Below are positions 24,725 to 32,896 of a stretch of 38,624 nt of DNA, piece after piece. This DNA comes from Candidatus Falkowbacteria bacterium CG02_land_8_20_14_3_00_36_14 (GTDB taxonomy: Bacteria > Patescibacteriota > Patescibacteriia > Patescibacteriales > UM-FILTER-36-11). Numbering within the stretch: the first letter of the stretch is position 1; each line of letters starts with the position of its first letter. The stretch is taken from positions 1 through 38,624 of the forward strand of contig PETS01000021.1 of the NCBI GenBank assembly GCA_002781265.1, in the 5' to 3' direction. The translations under genes were made by a program, and so were the position numbers. The notes under the pieces are model-generated. The model was given only the letters and a program-made list of their open reading frames with translations. It made no database searches and was not told the DNA's origin.

Positions 24725-25015
24725 ATGAAGAAAATAAGCAAAAAAATAACCATAGATCAATTAGCTGTTACAATGAATAAGTTAGTCGCCACGGTGGATA
24801 ATTTGGCTGTTGCTGTCAAGAAAGGATTTGATTATGTTGACAAAAGGTTTGACGGCGTTGACAAAAGATTTGACGGCGTTGACAAAAGGTTGGATTCTTT
24901 AGAGCGCGGCCATGAGGAAATCAAACTAAAGCTTGACAATGTCGCTTATCGTTTTGAACTGGTGGAGTTGCAGAGAAGGGTTGAAATTTTGGAAAAAAAA
25001 TTGAGCGCGAAATAA
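24725..25015 (+). CDS. Coiled-coil protein with tandem FDxVDKR heptads
   Basis: 96 aa, no signal peptide or membrane segment. The N-terminal half (MTMNKLVATVDNLAVAVKKG-like, about 15-38) is helical. The middle (about 39-62) has three tandem heptads, FDYVDKR, FDGVDKR, FDGVDKR, then LDSLERG, encoded by 21-bp DNA repeats at about 24828-24890. The C-terminal helix (about 75-96) has ELVELQRRVEILEKKL. The whole protein should be a parallel coiled coil. Similar small proteins are recalled from many Patescibacteria, with repeat number that varies, but no function is known. It is expressed from its own promoter and followed by a hairpin terminator. Confidence 0.8.
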   Translation: MKKISKKITIDQLAVTMNKLVATVDNLAVAVKKGFDYVDKRFDGVDKRFDGVDKRLDSLERGHEEIKLKLDNVAYRFELVELQRRVEILEKKLSAK

Positions 25016-25038
25016 ATTTATGATTTGTTTTATAGTAT

Positions 25039-25066
25039 AAAAAGTAACATATGTTACTTTTTTATT
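25039..25066 (+). terminator. 24-base palindrome with T-tract
   Basis: AAAAAGTAACAT followed by its exact inverse ATGTTACTTTTT (25039-25062), then TATTATTT. It ends the coiled-coil gene. Because the next gene starts at 25071, it could also act as an attenuator for that operon. Confidence 0.65.
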
Positions 25067-25070
25067 ATTT

Positions 25071-27308
25071 ATGCCGAAAAAAATTTATTTAACAATCTTA
25101 AAATCAGGAATTTATCTTTCTTTTTTATCGGTTTTTTTAGTGTCCGGCAAGCTATTTTTCCCCTACATAACGACCAAGCAGATTTTTTTTAATATTTTAA
25201 CTGAAATATTATTTTTCTTTTGGCTGGTTTTCATAATCCAATATCCATCTTACCGACCGTTCATCTTTGTTAAAGGAGGTCTAAAAAAATCCCTGATTCC
25301 CTTAGGGCTGGTAAGTTTTTTTATTATAATTACCTTAAGCAGTATTTTGGGGGTGGATTTTAATTTAAGTTTTTGGGGCGATGCGGAGAGAATGCTCGGT
25401 GTTTTTCATGTCCTTCATTTTTTAGCTTTTTATTTTATAATAATTACCGTTATGCTAAGCTGGAAGGACTGGTACGCGTTAATGCTCGTTTCCGTAGCCG
25501 CGGCCGCGTTTGTCAGCATCCATGCATTAACGGTAATAGCGTATAGCACGGTGGGTAACGCCGCTTATGTCGGCGGTTATCTGATTTTTAATATATATTT
25601 TAGCTTGATTTTGTTTTTTCGGACCGATAAGAAAATTTTTTGGCGCTGGCTCTATCCGGCGGCGATTATCCTTATGCTGTTTGCTTTGAAGAATACCGGC
25701 GTGGCCGGAGCTTACGTCGGACTGGGTTCCAGCGCAATATTGGCTTTATTTTTATTCGGATTATTGAGTCGGGATAAAAAGGTAAAAATTTATATTTTAT
25801 CCGCCGCTGTTTTATCCATAGTTTTAATAACCGGAATTTTTTTATATAGGAATAATTCTACGGTGAGAAGCGTTAAATTTTTAGATGACGTATTATCGGA
25901 GATTTCCGTGGGAAAAAATACTTTCCAAACCCGGTTAATTTCATGGAAAACCGCCTGGAAGGATTTTCCGGCGCACCCTTTGCTCGGAACCGGCTATGGA
26001 AATTTCGCCATTACCTTTGACAAATATTTTGACCCGAGCTTTTATAACTATACTCGTTCAGAAACTTATTTTGACCGGGCGCATAACAATCTGATTGACA
26101 TTGCTTCCACGTCCGGGGCATTGGGGCTATTGGCTTATTTATCTATTTTTGCCGCCGCCGGTTATTATTTAGTAATCGGATATAGAAAAGATAAAATAAA
26201 ATTACATGATTTTGTTTTATTAATTTCATTAATTATCGCTTATTTTGTGCAAAATTTAGCCGTTTTTGATTCCTTGGTTACTTATATTCCTCTAATGGCG
26301 ATGCTCGGCTATATTTATTGGCTTGCCAGAAATGATCAAGAGATAGATTATATAAAAGATGACTCTTTTAATAATAAGGAAATTTTTGCCGGTTTTTTAA
26401 TTGGATTGTCAGTACTGATAATATTGTTTAAATATAATATCGGGCCTCTGCGGACGTTTATTGGCACGATTAAAGGGCAAATCGCTTTCGCGCAGGGCGA
26501 TATCGCTGGGGGAGTGGAAATATATAAAGGCGCTTTAAGCCGCCATACGGTCCTTGACCGCGACAGCCGCGACAGCTTGGTCCGTTCCATGACTTCGGTC
26601 CTGCTTAATGAGAGCGTAAGCCAAAGTCAATTGGAAGACGTCTTGGCCTTTGTTGAAAAAATGGCGGAAGAGAATATTAAATATAATCCGAAAGACAGCT
26701 TAACCCAGACGGAACTGGCCCAGTTTTTTATTTCCGCCGCGCAAGCCAGTAAAGATGATAACGAAAAATTTTTTTCATACCTTAATCAAGCGATGGAGGC
26801 GGCAAATAAAGCGATAGATTCAAGCCCGGGGAGGATACCTCTTTATTATGTCAAGGCGCAGATTTATAAAATGCGCGGCGACAGCGATAATGCGATTGTG
26901 ACATTGGAATATGCCGCTGGCCTTAATGAAAAATATTATGATAGTTTTTGCAATTTAGCCAAATATTACTTTATGGCGCGAAATGAAGAAAAAGGATTTT
27001 CTGCTATGGATAAATGCATTGATTTGGGCGGCGCGGAATTATTAACGCCGGTTGATTACGTTATAAGTTTAATAAATTTTTATATAGACAAGCAGAATGA
27101 TTGGCCGAGAGTAGTGAAATTATATGAAAGGTTGGTGAAGATGCAGCCGGACCAAGCGGTTAATTGGGTAAAATTAGCGGCGTCTTATGAACGAATTGGC
27201 GAATATGGGGAAGCAATTGAAGCGGCCAGAAAATCCGTTGAACTGGACCCGACCTTAAAAGATGAAGTGGAACAGTTTATTAATGCTTTAGGAAAAATAA
27301 GTTTATAA
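25071..27308 (+). CDS. O-antigen ligase/polymerase-like membrane protein with C-terminal TPR domain (copy 1)
   Basis: 745 aa. About a dozen transmembrane segments (residues 10-445) include the Wzy_C (O-antigen ligase) block: FPAHPLLGTGYGNFAITFDK and ETYFDRAHNNLIDIASTSGA (around 305-355), in which the conserved H and the RAHNxxLD/E element lie in the large periplasmic loop. The soluble C-terminus (about 460-745) has TPR repeats (AIEAARKSVELDPTLKD near the end). The family transfers undecaprenyl-linked glycan to an acceptor. In a cell probably lacking LPS, protein glycosylation of the PglL type or polymerisation is more likely (inference). The following gene is a close paralogue with only 2 bases between them. 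Confidence 0.88.
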   Translation: MPKKIYLTILKSGIYLSFLSVFLVSGKLFFPYITTKQIFFNILTEILFFFWLVFIIQYPSYRPFIFVKGGLKKSLIPLGLVSFFIIITLSSILGVDFNLSFWGDAERMLGVFHVLHFLAFYFIIITVMLSWKDWYALMLVSVAAAAFVSIHALTVIAYSTVGNAAYVGGYLIFNIYFSLILFFRTDKKIFWRWLYPAAIILMLFALKNTGVAGAYVGLGSSAILALFLFGLLSRDKKVKIYILSAAVLSIVLITGIFLYRNNSTVRSVKFLDDVLSEISVGKNTFQTRLISWKTAWKDFPAHPLLGTGYGNFAITFDKYFDPSFYNYTRSETYFDRAHNNLIDIASTSGALGLLAYLSIFAAAGYYLVIGYRKDKIKLHDFVLLISLIIAYFVQNLAVFDSLVTYIPLMAMLGYIYWLARNDQEIDYIKDDSFNNKEIFAGFLIGLSVLIILFKYNIGPLRTFIGTIKGQIAFAQGDIAGGVEIYKGALSRHTVLDRDSRDSLVRSMTSVLLNESVSQSQLEDVLAFVEKMAEENIKYNPKDSLTQTELAQFFISAAQASKDDNEKFFSYLNQAMEAANKAIDSSPGRIPLYYVKAQIYKMRGDSDNAIVTLEYAAGLNEKYYDSFCNLAKYYFMARNEEKGFSAMDKCIDLGGAELLTPVDYVISLINFYIDKQNDWPRVVKLYERLVKMQPDQAVNWVKLAASYERIGEYGEAIEAARKSVELDPTLKDEVEQFINALGKISL

Positions 27309-27310
27309 TT

Positions 27311-29545
27311 ATGTCGAAAAAAACATACCAATTAATTTTGCAAATTGGAATTTATATTTCTTTTTTATCGGTTTTTTTAGTTTTCAAAAATCTGCTTTTC
27401 CCTTATATTACGTCCAAGCAGATTACTTTTAATATTATCACAGAATTGTTGTTTATTATTTGGGTGGCTTATGTGGTCAAATATCCTTCGGCCCGGCCCC
27501 GGTGGTCGTATATTTCTTTTGGATTAATAGTTTTTTTTCTGGCAGTGCTGGTATCGTGCTTTACGGGTGTTGATTTTAATTTAAGCTTCTGGGGAGACGT
27601 GGAAAGGATGCTTGGATTTTTCCATATTTTTCATTTTTTGCTATTTTATTTTATTATCATTACCGTATTTCGGAAGTGGCCGGACTGGCGAAATTTATTT
27701 ATTGTTTCGGTTTCAGCCGCCGCCTTGATAAGTCTTTACGCGCTGATAAATAATGTGAGCATGAGCACTATCGGCAATACCGCTTATGTGAGCGGTTATC
27801 TGATTTTTAACATCTATTTTTCCTTTATATTGTTTTTTCGGGGAAAAAACTGGCTGATAAAATCTATCTATCCGGTGTTGGCCTTAATAATGCTTCTGGC
27901 TTTTAGAAAAGCCGACACCTCCGGCGCTTATGTCGGTCTGGCTGCCAGCATTCTAGTCTTACTGTCCTTATACTTGATTCTGCATAAAAATAAAAAAATC
28001 AGAATTTACAGCTCGGCTTTTTTATTGATTTTAGTTTTTTCAGTTTCATTTATTTTTTTAAATAAAGAAAGCGCCTTGGTGCAGGGCAATAATTTTTTGA
28101 AAAATACTACCAGGGAAATTTCCTTAAACAAAAATACTTTCCAGACCCGCCTTATTTCCTGGCGCGCCGCATTAAAAGATTTTAAAAATCATCCTATTTT
28201 AGGCACGGGTCATGGAAATTATGCCATTACCTTTGATAAATATTTTGAGCCGAAATTTTATACCTTTACCAGTTCAGAAACCTATTTTGATAGAGCGCAT
28301 AATAATATTATAGATATTGCTTCCACCACCGGCGCTGTCGGCCTTTTAACTTATCTGTCAATTTTTATGGCCGTTGGCTATTATTTAATTTTGGGGTATA
28401 GGCAAGATAAAATAAATATTAATGAATTCGTATTAATTTCTGCTTTAATAACCGCTTATTTTATCCAAAATTTAGCGGTTTTTGATTCCTTGGTTACTTA
28501 TTTGTCTTTGATGGTAGTGTTGGGATTTGTTTATTGGCTAACCAATAAAAATGAAATAGAAGAAATAGAAGAGGAGCATGACCAGCCATTAAACAACCAG
28601 GAGATTTATACTTTTGCTGTTGTCGGATTAATAGTGTTATCCATACTTTACCAATATAATATAAAGCCGTTAAAAATGCTTATCGGCACGATTAAGGCGC
28701 AAATAGTTTTAGCCCAGCCAGGAGGGGATATTATTAGTGTCGTAGATATCCATAAAAAGGCCTTAAGCTATAATACGGTTTTGGACCGCGACAGCCGGAC
28801 TGTTTTAATCCGTTTAATTTCAGGAAATATTAATTCATTAAAAAATATTGGCAGCCAACCAGCCAAAGAAATATTAGATTACGCCATTTCTCTGGCCAGC
28901 GCCAATGTTGATTATAACAAAGAAGACAGCTTAAACCAGCTGATGCTGGCCCAAGCTTATGATACGGCCGCCAGATTCAGCGCGGACGGCAATCAGGATA
29001 CATTTTATCATTATGCCGATCGGGCTTTGGAGGCGGTTAACGAATCAATCGCCGCCAGTCCGGGCAGAGTGACAGTTTATTTTTCCAAAGCGCAGATATT
29101 TATGACCAGGGGAGAAGCGGATAAGGCCATTGATACCTTAAAATACGCGGTAAGCTTGAATGAGGACTATGTTGACAGCCATTGTAATTTAAGCAGATTT
29201 CTTCTTTCCCTGGGACGGGAAGAAGAGGGTTTTCAAGCAATGGATAAATGCATTGATAAAGGCGGAACCGGCAATTTATATCCGGCGCAATATGTAAAAT
29301 TATTAATCAACCATTATGCTGAATTAGAAAGTAAAGCCAATATTGCGAGAGTAATAAAACTTTATGAGCTATTAGCTAATAATTTAGAGCCGAATGATGC
29401 GAAAATATGGGTTAATTTGGCCAGTTTATACGCCCGGGAAGGAAATAAAGATAAAGCCATAGACGCGGCCCGAAAAGCCATTGAATATGATCCGAGCATA
29501 AAAGACGCGGCCGAGGATTTTATAAAAAAATTAGAAGAGTTATAA
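27311..29545 (+). CDS. O-antigen ligase/polymerase-like membrane protein with C-terminal TPR domain (copy 2)
   Basis: 744 aa, colinear with the preceding protein over its whole length. The start MSKKTYQLILQIGIYISFLS, the loop motifs FKNHPILGTGHGNYAITFDK and ETYFDRAHNNIIDIASTTGA, the sequence LDRDSRTVLIRL and the terminal TPR AIDAARKAIEYDPSIKD all have a counterpart. It arose by tandem duplication. The two are translationally coupled (TAA, two bases, ATG). The divergence is large enough to be old, and both keep the putative catalytic loop, so each probably works on a different glycan or acceptor. No terminator is clear after it; a composite repeat follows. Confidence 0.88.
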   Translation: MSKKTYQLILQIGIYISFLSVFLVFKNLLFPYITSKQITFNIITELLFIIWVAYVVKYPSARPRWSYISFGLIVFFLAVLVSCFTGVDFNLSFWGDVERMLGFFHIFHFLLFYFIIITVFRKWPDWRNLFIVSVSAAALISLYALINNVSMSTIGNTAYVSGYLIFNIYFSFILFFRGKNWLIKSIYPVLALIMLLAFRKADTSGAYVGLAASILVLLSLYLILHKNKKIRIYSSAFLLILVFSVSFIFLNKESALVQGNNFLKNTTREISLNKNTFQTRLISWRAALKDFKNHPILGTGHGNYAITFDKYFEPKFYTFTSSETYFDRAHNNIIDIASTTGAVGLLTYLSIFMAVGYYLILGYRQDKININEFVLISALITAYFIQNLAVFDSLVTYLSLMVVLGFVYWLTNKNEIEEIEEEHDQPLNNQEIYTFAVVGLIVLSILYQYNIKPLKMLIGTIKAQIVLAQPGGDIISVVDIHKKALSYNTVLDRDSRTVLIRLISGNINSLKNIGSQPAKEILDYAISLASANVDYNKEDSLNQLMLAQAYDTAARFSADGNQDTFYHYADRALEAVNESIAASPGRVTVYFSKAQIFMTRGEADKAIDTLKYAVSLNEDYVDSHCNLSRFLLSLGREEEGFQAMDKCIDKGGTGNLYPAQYVKLLINHYAELESKANIARVIKLYELLANNLEPNDAKIWVNLASLYAREGNKDKAIDAARKAIEYDPSIKDAAEDFIKKLEEL

Positions 29546-29570
29546 AATTTTTTTATTATCTTTATATCAT

Positions 29571-29735
29571 CGTCATCCTGAGGGGAGTGAAACGATCAAA
29601 GCCTGACTGCTCGCCTCGCTAAAGCTATGGCGAAGCGGGCCGGCAGGCAGGGATCCCGTGGTTTTATGCAATGTTCAATGAATTATTCTATCCCCGGGAT
29701 TCTTCCCCTTCGGCGCGGCTCAGGGTCAGAATGAC
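29571..29735. repeat. Composite dispersed inverted-repeat element between convergent genes
   Basis: The ends CGTCATCCTGA (29571-29581) and GTCAGAATGACG (29724-29735) are imperfect inverse copies, the common CGTCATyCTGA repeat type seen in many bacteria. Inside lie TCGCC/GGCGA (29611-29632) and the core GGCCGGCAGGCAGG (29638-29651), which resembles the palindrome inserted in the PA14 gene, followed by GGGATCCCG. It looks like one repeat inserted into another. It lies in the spacer between the convergent genes ending at 29545 and 29750 and may serve as a terminator. Confidence 0.6.
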
Positions 29736-29749
29736 GAAGGGGTTAAAAT

Positions 29750-30883
29750 TTATTTGTTATAAATTTTCAGATATTTTTTAAAAGTTTCTTCCAGGAGAAA
29801 CTTTTTTGATTGATTAAGATTCTTTTCGCCCAAAGAAAGAGATAAATTTTTATCCGTGGCTAATTTTTTAAATTTGGTTAAAAATTCTTTTTTATTATTA
29901 AATTCATAAAGCTGATTCGGTGAATTGTCTAAAATTTCCGCGTTGCCGCCGACAGAGGAAGCCAGTATGGGCGTGCCGGCGAATAAGGATTCAATCAAAG
30001 TTATAGACAGGCCTTCATATCTTGAAGGCAGAACGAATAAATCAAAGCCCTTTAGATATTGGCAGGCGTTGTTGATTTCTCCCAATAAAAATATTTTATC
30101 GGCCAATTTAAGATTGTTTATCATATTTTCAAATTTTTTTCTTTTTTCCCCCGCGCCGATAATCAGCAAAGCCGCCTCGGGTTTTATCTTTAATATTTCC
30201 GGAAAAATATCAATTATAAATTCATAATTTTTGGCCATTACCAGCCGGCCGATAGAGCCGATAAGATATTTATTTTGTATATTTATTTTAAATTTTTTTT
30301 CAAAATAATTTTTAGCATGGCCGGCGGAAAGAAAATTAAGATTTCGGGGTTCAAGGCCGTTAAAAATTATTTTTCCCCCTTTAACAAGTTTAATTTTTTG
30401 TGCTTGGGCTAAATTTTTTCGGCTGATGAAAATCGGTTTGTCAACATAAAGAAGAAGAATTTTAAAAAATAATAGATAAATTATTTTTATTATTTTAGGC
30501 GCCTGGTAATTTTCATCCAAAACGGATAAGCCGTGGAAAGTAAAAATCGTGGTTATATTTTTATTTGCCAGTTTGGCGCCGATTGCCCCCAAGAGGGCAT
30601 TGGCGCTGTTAAAATGGACCGCGCTAAAATTATTATTTTTAAGATAATTTTTTAATTCAAAAATAAAAAATAGATTAGCTAAAGGATTATGGGTTCTTTT
30701 CAGCCATTTGAAATTAAAATATGGAATTGCCGCCGATTTTAATTCATTTTTAAGATAATCTCCGCAGCCATATCCGACAAGGGCTTCTATTTTACATTCT
30801 TTTAATTTTTTTGCTAAATTAAGCACAAAATTTTGCGCTCCGCCGATTTCTCCCTTGGTTATTACTATAAGAATTTTTGGCAT
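29750..30883 (-). CDS. GT4-family glycosyltransferase
   Basis: 377 aa. The GT-B fold is recognised by the N-terminal ITKGEIGGAQNFVLNLA (around residues 8-24, the GGAxxxxxxLA element of the acceptor domain) and the C-terminal donor-binding motif FDLFVLPSRYEGLSITLIESLFAGTPILAS (around 287-316), including the E-x7-E pair (E in YEG and in IES). IGSIGRLVMAKNYEFII is the interdomain strand. It would transfer a hexose or similar from a nucleotide sugar to a growing glycan at the inner membrane face. It is the only minus-strand gene in the glycan region and faces a divergent promoter region. Confidence 0.9.
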   Translation of the reverse strand: MPKILIVITKGEIGGAQNFVLNLAKKLKECKIEALVGYGCGDYLKNELKSAAIPYFNFKWLKRTHNPLANLFFIFELKNYLKNNNFSAVHFNSANALLGAIGAKLANKNITTIFTFHGLSVLDENYQAPKIIKIIYLLFFKILLLYVDKPIFISRKNLAQAQKIKLVKGGKIIFNGLEPRNLNFLSAGHAKNYFEKKFKINIQNKYLIGSIGRLVMAKNYEFIIDIFPEILKIKPEAALLIIGAGEKRKKFENMINNLKLADKIFLLGEINNACQYLKGFDLFVLPSRYEGLSITLIESLFAGTPILASSVGGNAEILDNSPNQLYEFNNKKEFLTKFKKLATDKNLSLSLGEKNLNQSKKFLLEETFKKYLKIYNK

Positions 30884-30896
30884 AAAAAATTTATAA

Positions 30897-30933
30897 ATTA
30901 TAAGTTGACTTTTACTGTATTTTATTTAATAAT
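30897..30933. promoter_or_regulatory. Divergent promoters for the GT4 gene (-) and the dehydrogenase gene (+)
   Basis: Plus strand: TTGACT (30905-30910) and AATAAT (30928-30933) are spaced by 17 bases and would start around 30940, giving a leader of about 170 bases. Minus strand: a perfect TATAAT (30902-30897) lies 13 bases before the ATG at 30883 but has a poor -35 box. Confidence 0.5.
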
Positions 30934-30966
30934 AACTTATATAAGCATTAAATTCAAGGTGCAGAC

Positions 30967-30993
30967 AAAACTAAGTAATACTTAGTTTTTTAC
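30967..30993 (+). terminator. Hairpin with T-tract in the dehydrogenase leader (possible attenuator)
   Basis: AAAACTAAGTA (30967-30977) and TACTTAGTTTT (30979-30989) form a perfect stem around a single central base and run into more T. It lies downstream of the plus-strand promoter and ahead of the gene at 31113, so it may attenuate that transcript. It might also simply insulate the divergent pair. Confidence 0.45.
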
Positions 30994-31004
30994 TATTAAA
31001 TCAA

Positions 31005-31103
31005 GGGTATTCCTTGCAAGGAAGAGTTTGAGAAACCATTGGTTTTTCAAAATAATTAACTGCCTTGAGGATACCTCGCAGTTCTGTTGCGGGGTAATTC
31101 ATT
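31005..31103. repeat. 99-bp repeat, copy 1 (upstream of the dehydrogenase gene)
   Basis: Matches 32798-32896 at 95 of 99 positions. It contains three small inverted repeats: TTCCTTGCAAGGAA, AAACCATTGGTTT and the stem ACTGC/GCAGT (31059-31063 with 31078-31082). It ends 9 bases before the ATG at 31113. Copy 2 also lies upstream of a sugar-nucleotide gene. Confidence 0.85.
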
Positions 31104-31112
31104 AAAATAAAA

Positions 31113-32054
31113 ATGATAAAAAAAAATAAAAAAATTGGTTTTATCGGCCAAGGCTGGATCGGCAAGAATTACGCGGATGATTTTGAAACCAGGGGATATA
31201 GCGTGGTTCGCTATGGATTGGAAGAGCCGCATATAAATAATGGAGATAAAATTAAGGAATGCGATATAGTGTTTATTGCGGTTCCCACTCCAACAACCAC
31301 AAAAGGTTTTGATGATAGTATTTTGAGAAGCGCTATAAAAAAAGTAGGAATTAAAAAAACAGCTGTAATTAAGTCAACAATTTTACCCGGAACAACTGAA
31401 AAAATTCAAGAAGAAAATCCTGATATTTATGTACTGCATTCTCCGGAATTTTTAACCGAAGCTACCGCCGCTTATGATGCGGCTCATCCGAATAGAAATA
31501 TTATCGGCGTTCCCATAGATAATGAAGAATATAGAATAAAGGCAGAAGAAGTTTTAAGCGTTCTTCCTCAAGCAAAATATGCAAAAATTTGCAAATCAGA
31601 GGAAGCGGAGCTGATAAAATACGCCGGCAATAATTGGTTTTATTTCAAAGTGATATATATTAATATGCTTTATGATTTGTCTCAGAAAATGGGATGCCGG
31701 TGGGAAGTGATACGGGATGCTATGGCCGGAGATCCGCGCATCGGTTCCAGCCATATGAATCCGGTCCATGAATCCGGTAAAAGCGGAGGCGAAGCCGGAC
31801 GGAAGCTGCCTTTTTACGAGTTTCATTTAGAGCCGGTCCACAAAACCGGCCGAGGCGCCGGCGGCCATTGTTTTATAAAGGATTTCGCCGCTTTCCATAA
31901 ATTATACGAAGAAATGGTGGGCGACGAGAGAGGAATAAAATTATTAGATTCTATGCGCGATAAAAATATTGATTTATTGGTAAATTCCGGAAAAGATTTG
32001 GATTTATTAAAAGGGGTGTATGGCGAGGAAGTTTTTTCTTCTACCGAGCTTTAG
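31113..32054 (+). CDS. UDP-glucose/GDP-mannose dehydrogenase family protein, short form
   Basis: 313 aa. The N-terminal NAD-binding domain has GFIGQGWIGKNYA (around 9-21), followed by CDIVFIAVPTPTT (around 50-62), IKSTILPGTTE (around 86-96) and SPEFLTEATAA (around 110-120, the conserved PE(F/R)L). The central dimerisation domain includes ELIKYAGNNWFYFKVIYINML and the catalytic cysteine in GGHCFIKD (around 257-264; family GGxCFxKD). The C-terminal UDP-binding domain of normal 400-450-aa members is missing. The last residues STEL are encoded by the inverted repeat that begins at 32040, so a repeat insertion set the stop codon. Likely oxidises a nucleotide sugar to the uronic acid, if the short form is active. 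Confidence 0.85.
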   Translation: MIKKNKKIGFIGQGWIGKNYADDFETRGYSVVRYGLEEPHINNGDKIKECDIVFIAVPTPTTTKGFDDSILRSAIKKVGIKKTAVIKSTILPGTTEKIQEENPDIYVLHSPEFLTEATAAYDAAHPNRNIIGVPIDNEEYRIKAEEVLSVLPQAKYAKICKSEEAELIKYAGNNWFYFKVIYINMLYDLSQKMGCRWEVIRDAMAGDPRIGSSHMNPVHESGKSGGEAGRKLPFYEFHLEPVHKTGRGAGGHCFIKDFAAFHKLYEEMVGDERGIKLLDSMRDKNIDLLVNSGKDLDLLKGVYGEEVFSSTEL

Positions 32055-32064
32055 CTCATGGTTT

Positions 32065-32195
32065 CAGACTGTCCGAAAACTATTTTTTTTGTCATTCCCG
32101 ACTCGATCGGGAATCCAGAAAGGTTTAATATCAGACAAATTATGGATTTCCGCTTTCACAGGAATGACAGTAAAGTGTAGTTTTCGGACAGTCTG
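32065..32195. mobile_element. MITE-like element with 18-bp perfect terminal inverted repeats
   Basis: CAGACTGTCCGAAAACTA (32065-32082) and its exact inverse (32178-32195) bound 131 bases with no coding capacity. Inside is a second inverted pair, GTCATTCC (32091-32098) and GGAATGAC (32161-32168), plus CCCGA/TCGGG. No target-site duplication is obvious. The matching full-length insertion sequence is not in this window. Confidence 0.75.
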
Positions 32196-32205
32196 GAATA
32201 TATAT

Positions 32206-32691
32206 ATGCAAAAGCATTATAAGCATCTAAAAGAAGATAGTCCTTATTGGCCGGATAATTCAATCTATTTTTTAATAGATTCTACCTTTATTCATTTCCC
32301 TTATTTCCGGATAGATGAGCAAAAAACAATAGTATTAAATCAAATAAAAAAAATAAAAACGCAGTTAGGAATTCCCATATCCGATTATTGCATATTAACA
32401 AACCATTATCATATAAAATTTTATTTAAAAAATGGTTTGGATTTAAAAAGAGTGAAATAATTATTGCGCGGAGGTATTTCTTTTGAATACAGGAAAAGAT
32501 TTAAATTGCCATATAAAGAAATATGGCAGACTAGAAAAATAATAAGGATTACTTCTGAAAGAATGAATTTTAAAGTTTCAGGATACATTATTGGAAATTT
32601 ATTAAAACATAAGGAAGTAAGTACTTTAAAAGAGTTGAAAGAAAGTGAATTTTCCGATTATTGGTATATGGCTGATAAATATGGGAGATGA
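32206..32691 (+). pseudogene. REP-associated tyrosine (Y1/HUH) transposase with internal stop
   Basis: The frame from the ATG at 32206 encodes the Y1_Tnp fold: an N-terminal IYFLIDSTFIHF strand, LGIPISDYCILTNHYHIKF with the HUH metal-binding motif H-Y-H (around residues 64-72), and a C-terminal SEFSDYWYMADKYG (around 148-161). A TAA at 32458-32460 (codon 85) interrupts it, while the same frame continues with LLRGGISFEYRKRF, where such enzymes have a conserved GGxSxxYN-type stretch. Thus it is one gene with a nonsense change, possibly CAA to TAA. The MITE lies immediately upstream. It is probably inactive, though the repeats could be mobilised from elsewhere in the genome. Confidence 0.8.
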
Positions 32692-32824
32692 TATTGCCCA
32701 AGAGCTAGTGTATAATGTGATAGATGTTGGTGAAGATATTTGGGGAGCGGTTGATTTAAGACAATTAAATCAAAGTATTTCTCGTAGCTCTGCTCCGGGG
32801 TATTCCTTGCAAGGAAGAGTTTGA
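32681..32824 (+). CDS. Short frame running from the RAYT end into the 99-bp repeat
   Basis: 47 codons from the ATG at 32681, overlapping the transposase end by 11 bases and ending inside the repeat (SAPGYSLQGRV). The N-terminal half (MGDDIAQELVYNVIDVGEDI) looks protein-like and helical, but I do not recognise it. It may be a remnant of a gene truncated by the repeat. Confidence 0.25.
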   Translation: MGDDIAQELVYNVIDVGEDIWGAVDLRQLNQSISRSSAPGYSLQGRV

Positions 32825-32896
32825 GAAACCATTGGTTTTTCAAAATAATTAACTACCTTGAGGATACCTCGTAGCTCTGTTGCGGGGTAATCCATT
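32798..32896. repeat. 99-bp repeat, copy 2 (upstream of the epimerase gene)
   Basis: Four differences from copy 1 at 31005-31103. Two of them (A at 32855 and T at 32872) face each other in the stem that is G and C in copy 1, so pairing is kept. A partial third copy of its right end, CTCGTAGCTCTG, overlaps its left end (32780-32791 versus 32869-32880), as if repeats were arranged in tandem. The epimerase ATG is 66 bases further on. Confidence 0.85.

Noticed and set aside
32020..32205. N-terminal extension of the RAYT frame (62 codons before ATG 32206)
   Set aside because: It runs through the end of the dehydrogenase gene, the inverted repeat and the MITE, so it is an open-frame accident rather than protein.
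32658..32843. Minus-strand 61-codon frame over the repeat
   Set aside because: Antisense to the RAYT remnant and running into the 99-bp repeat; no recognisable domain or start signal.
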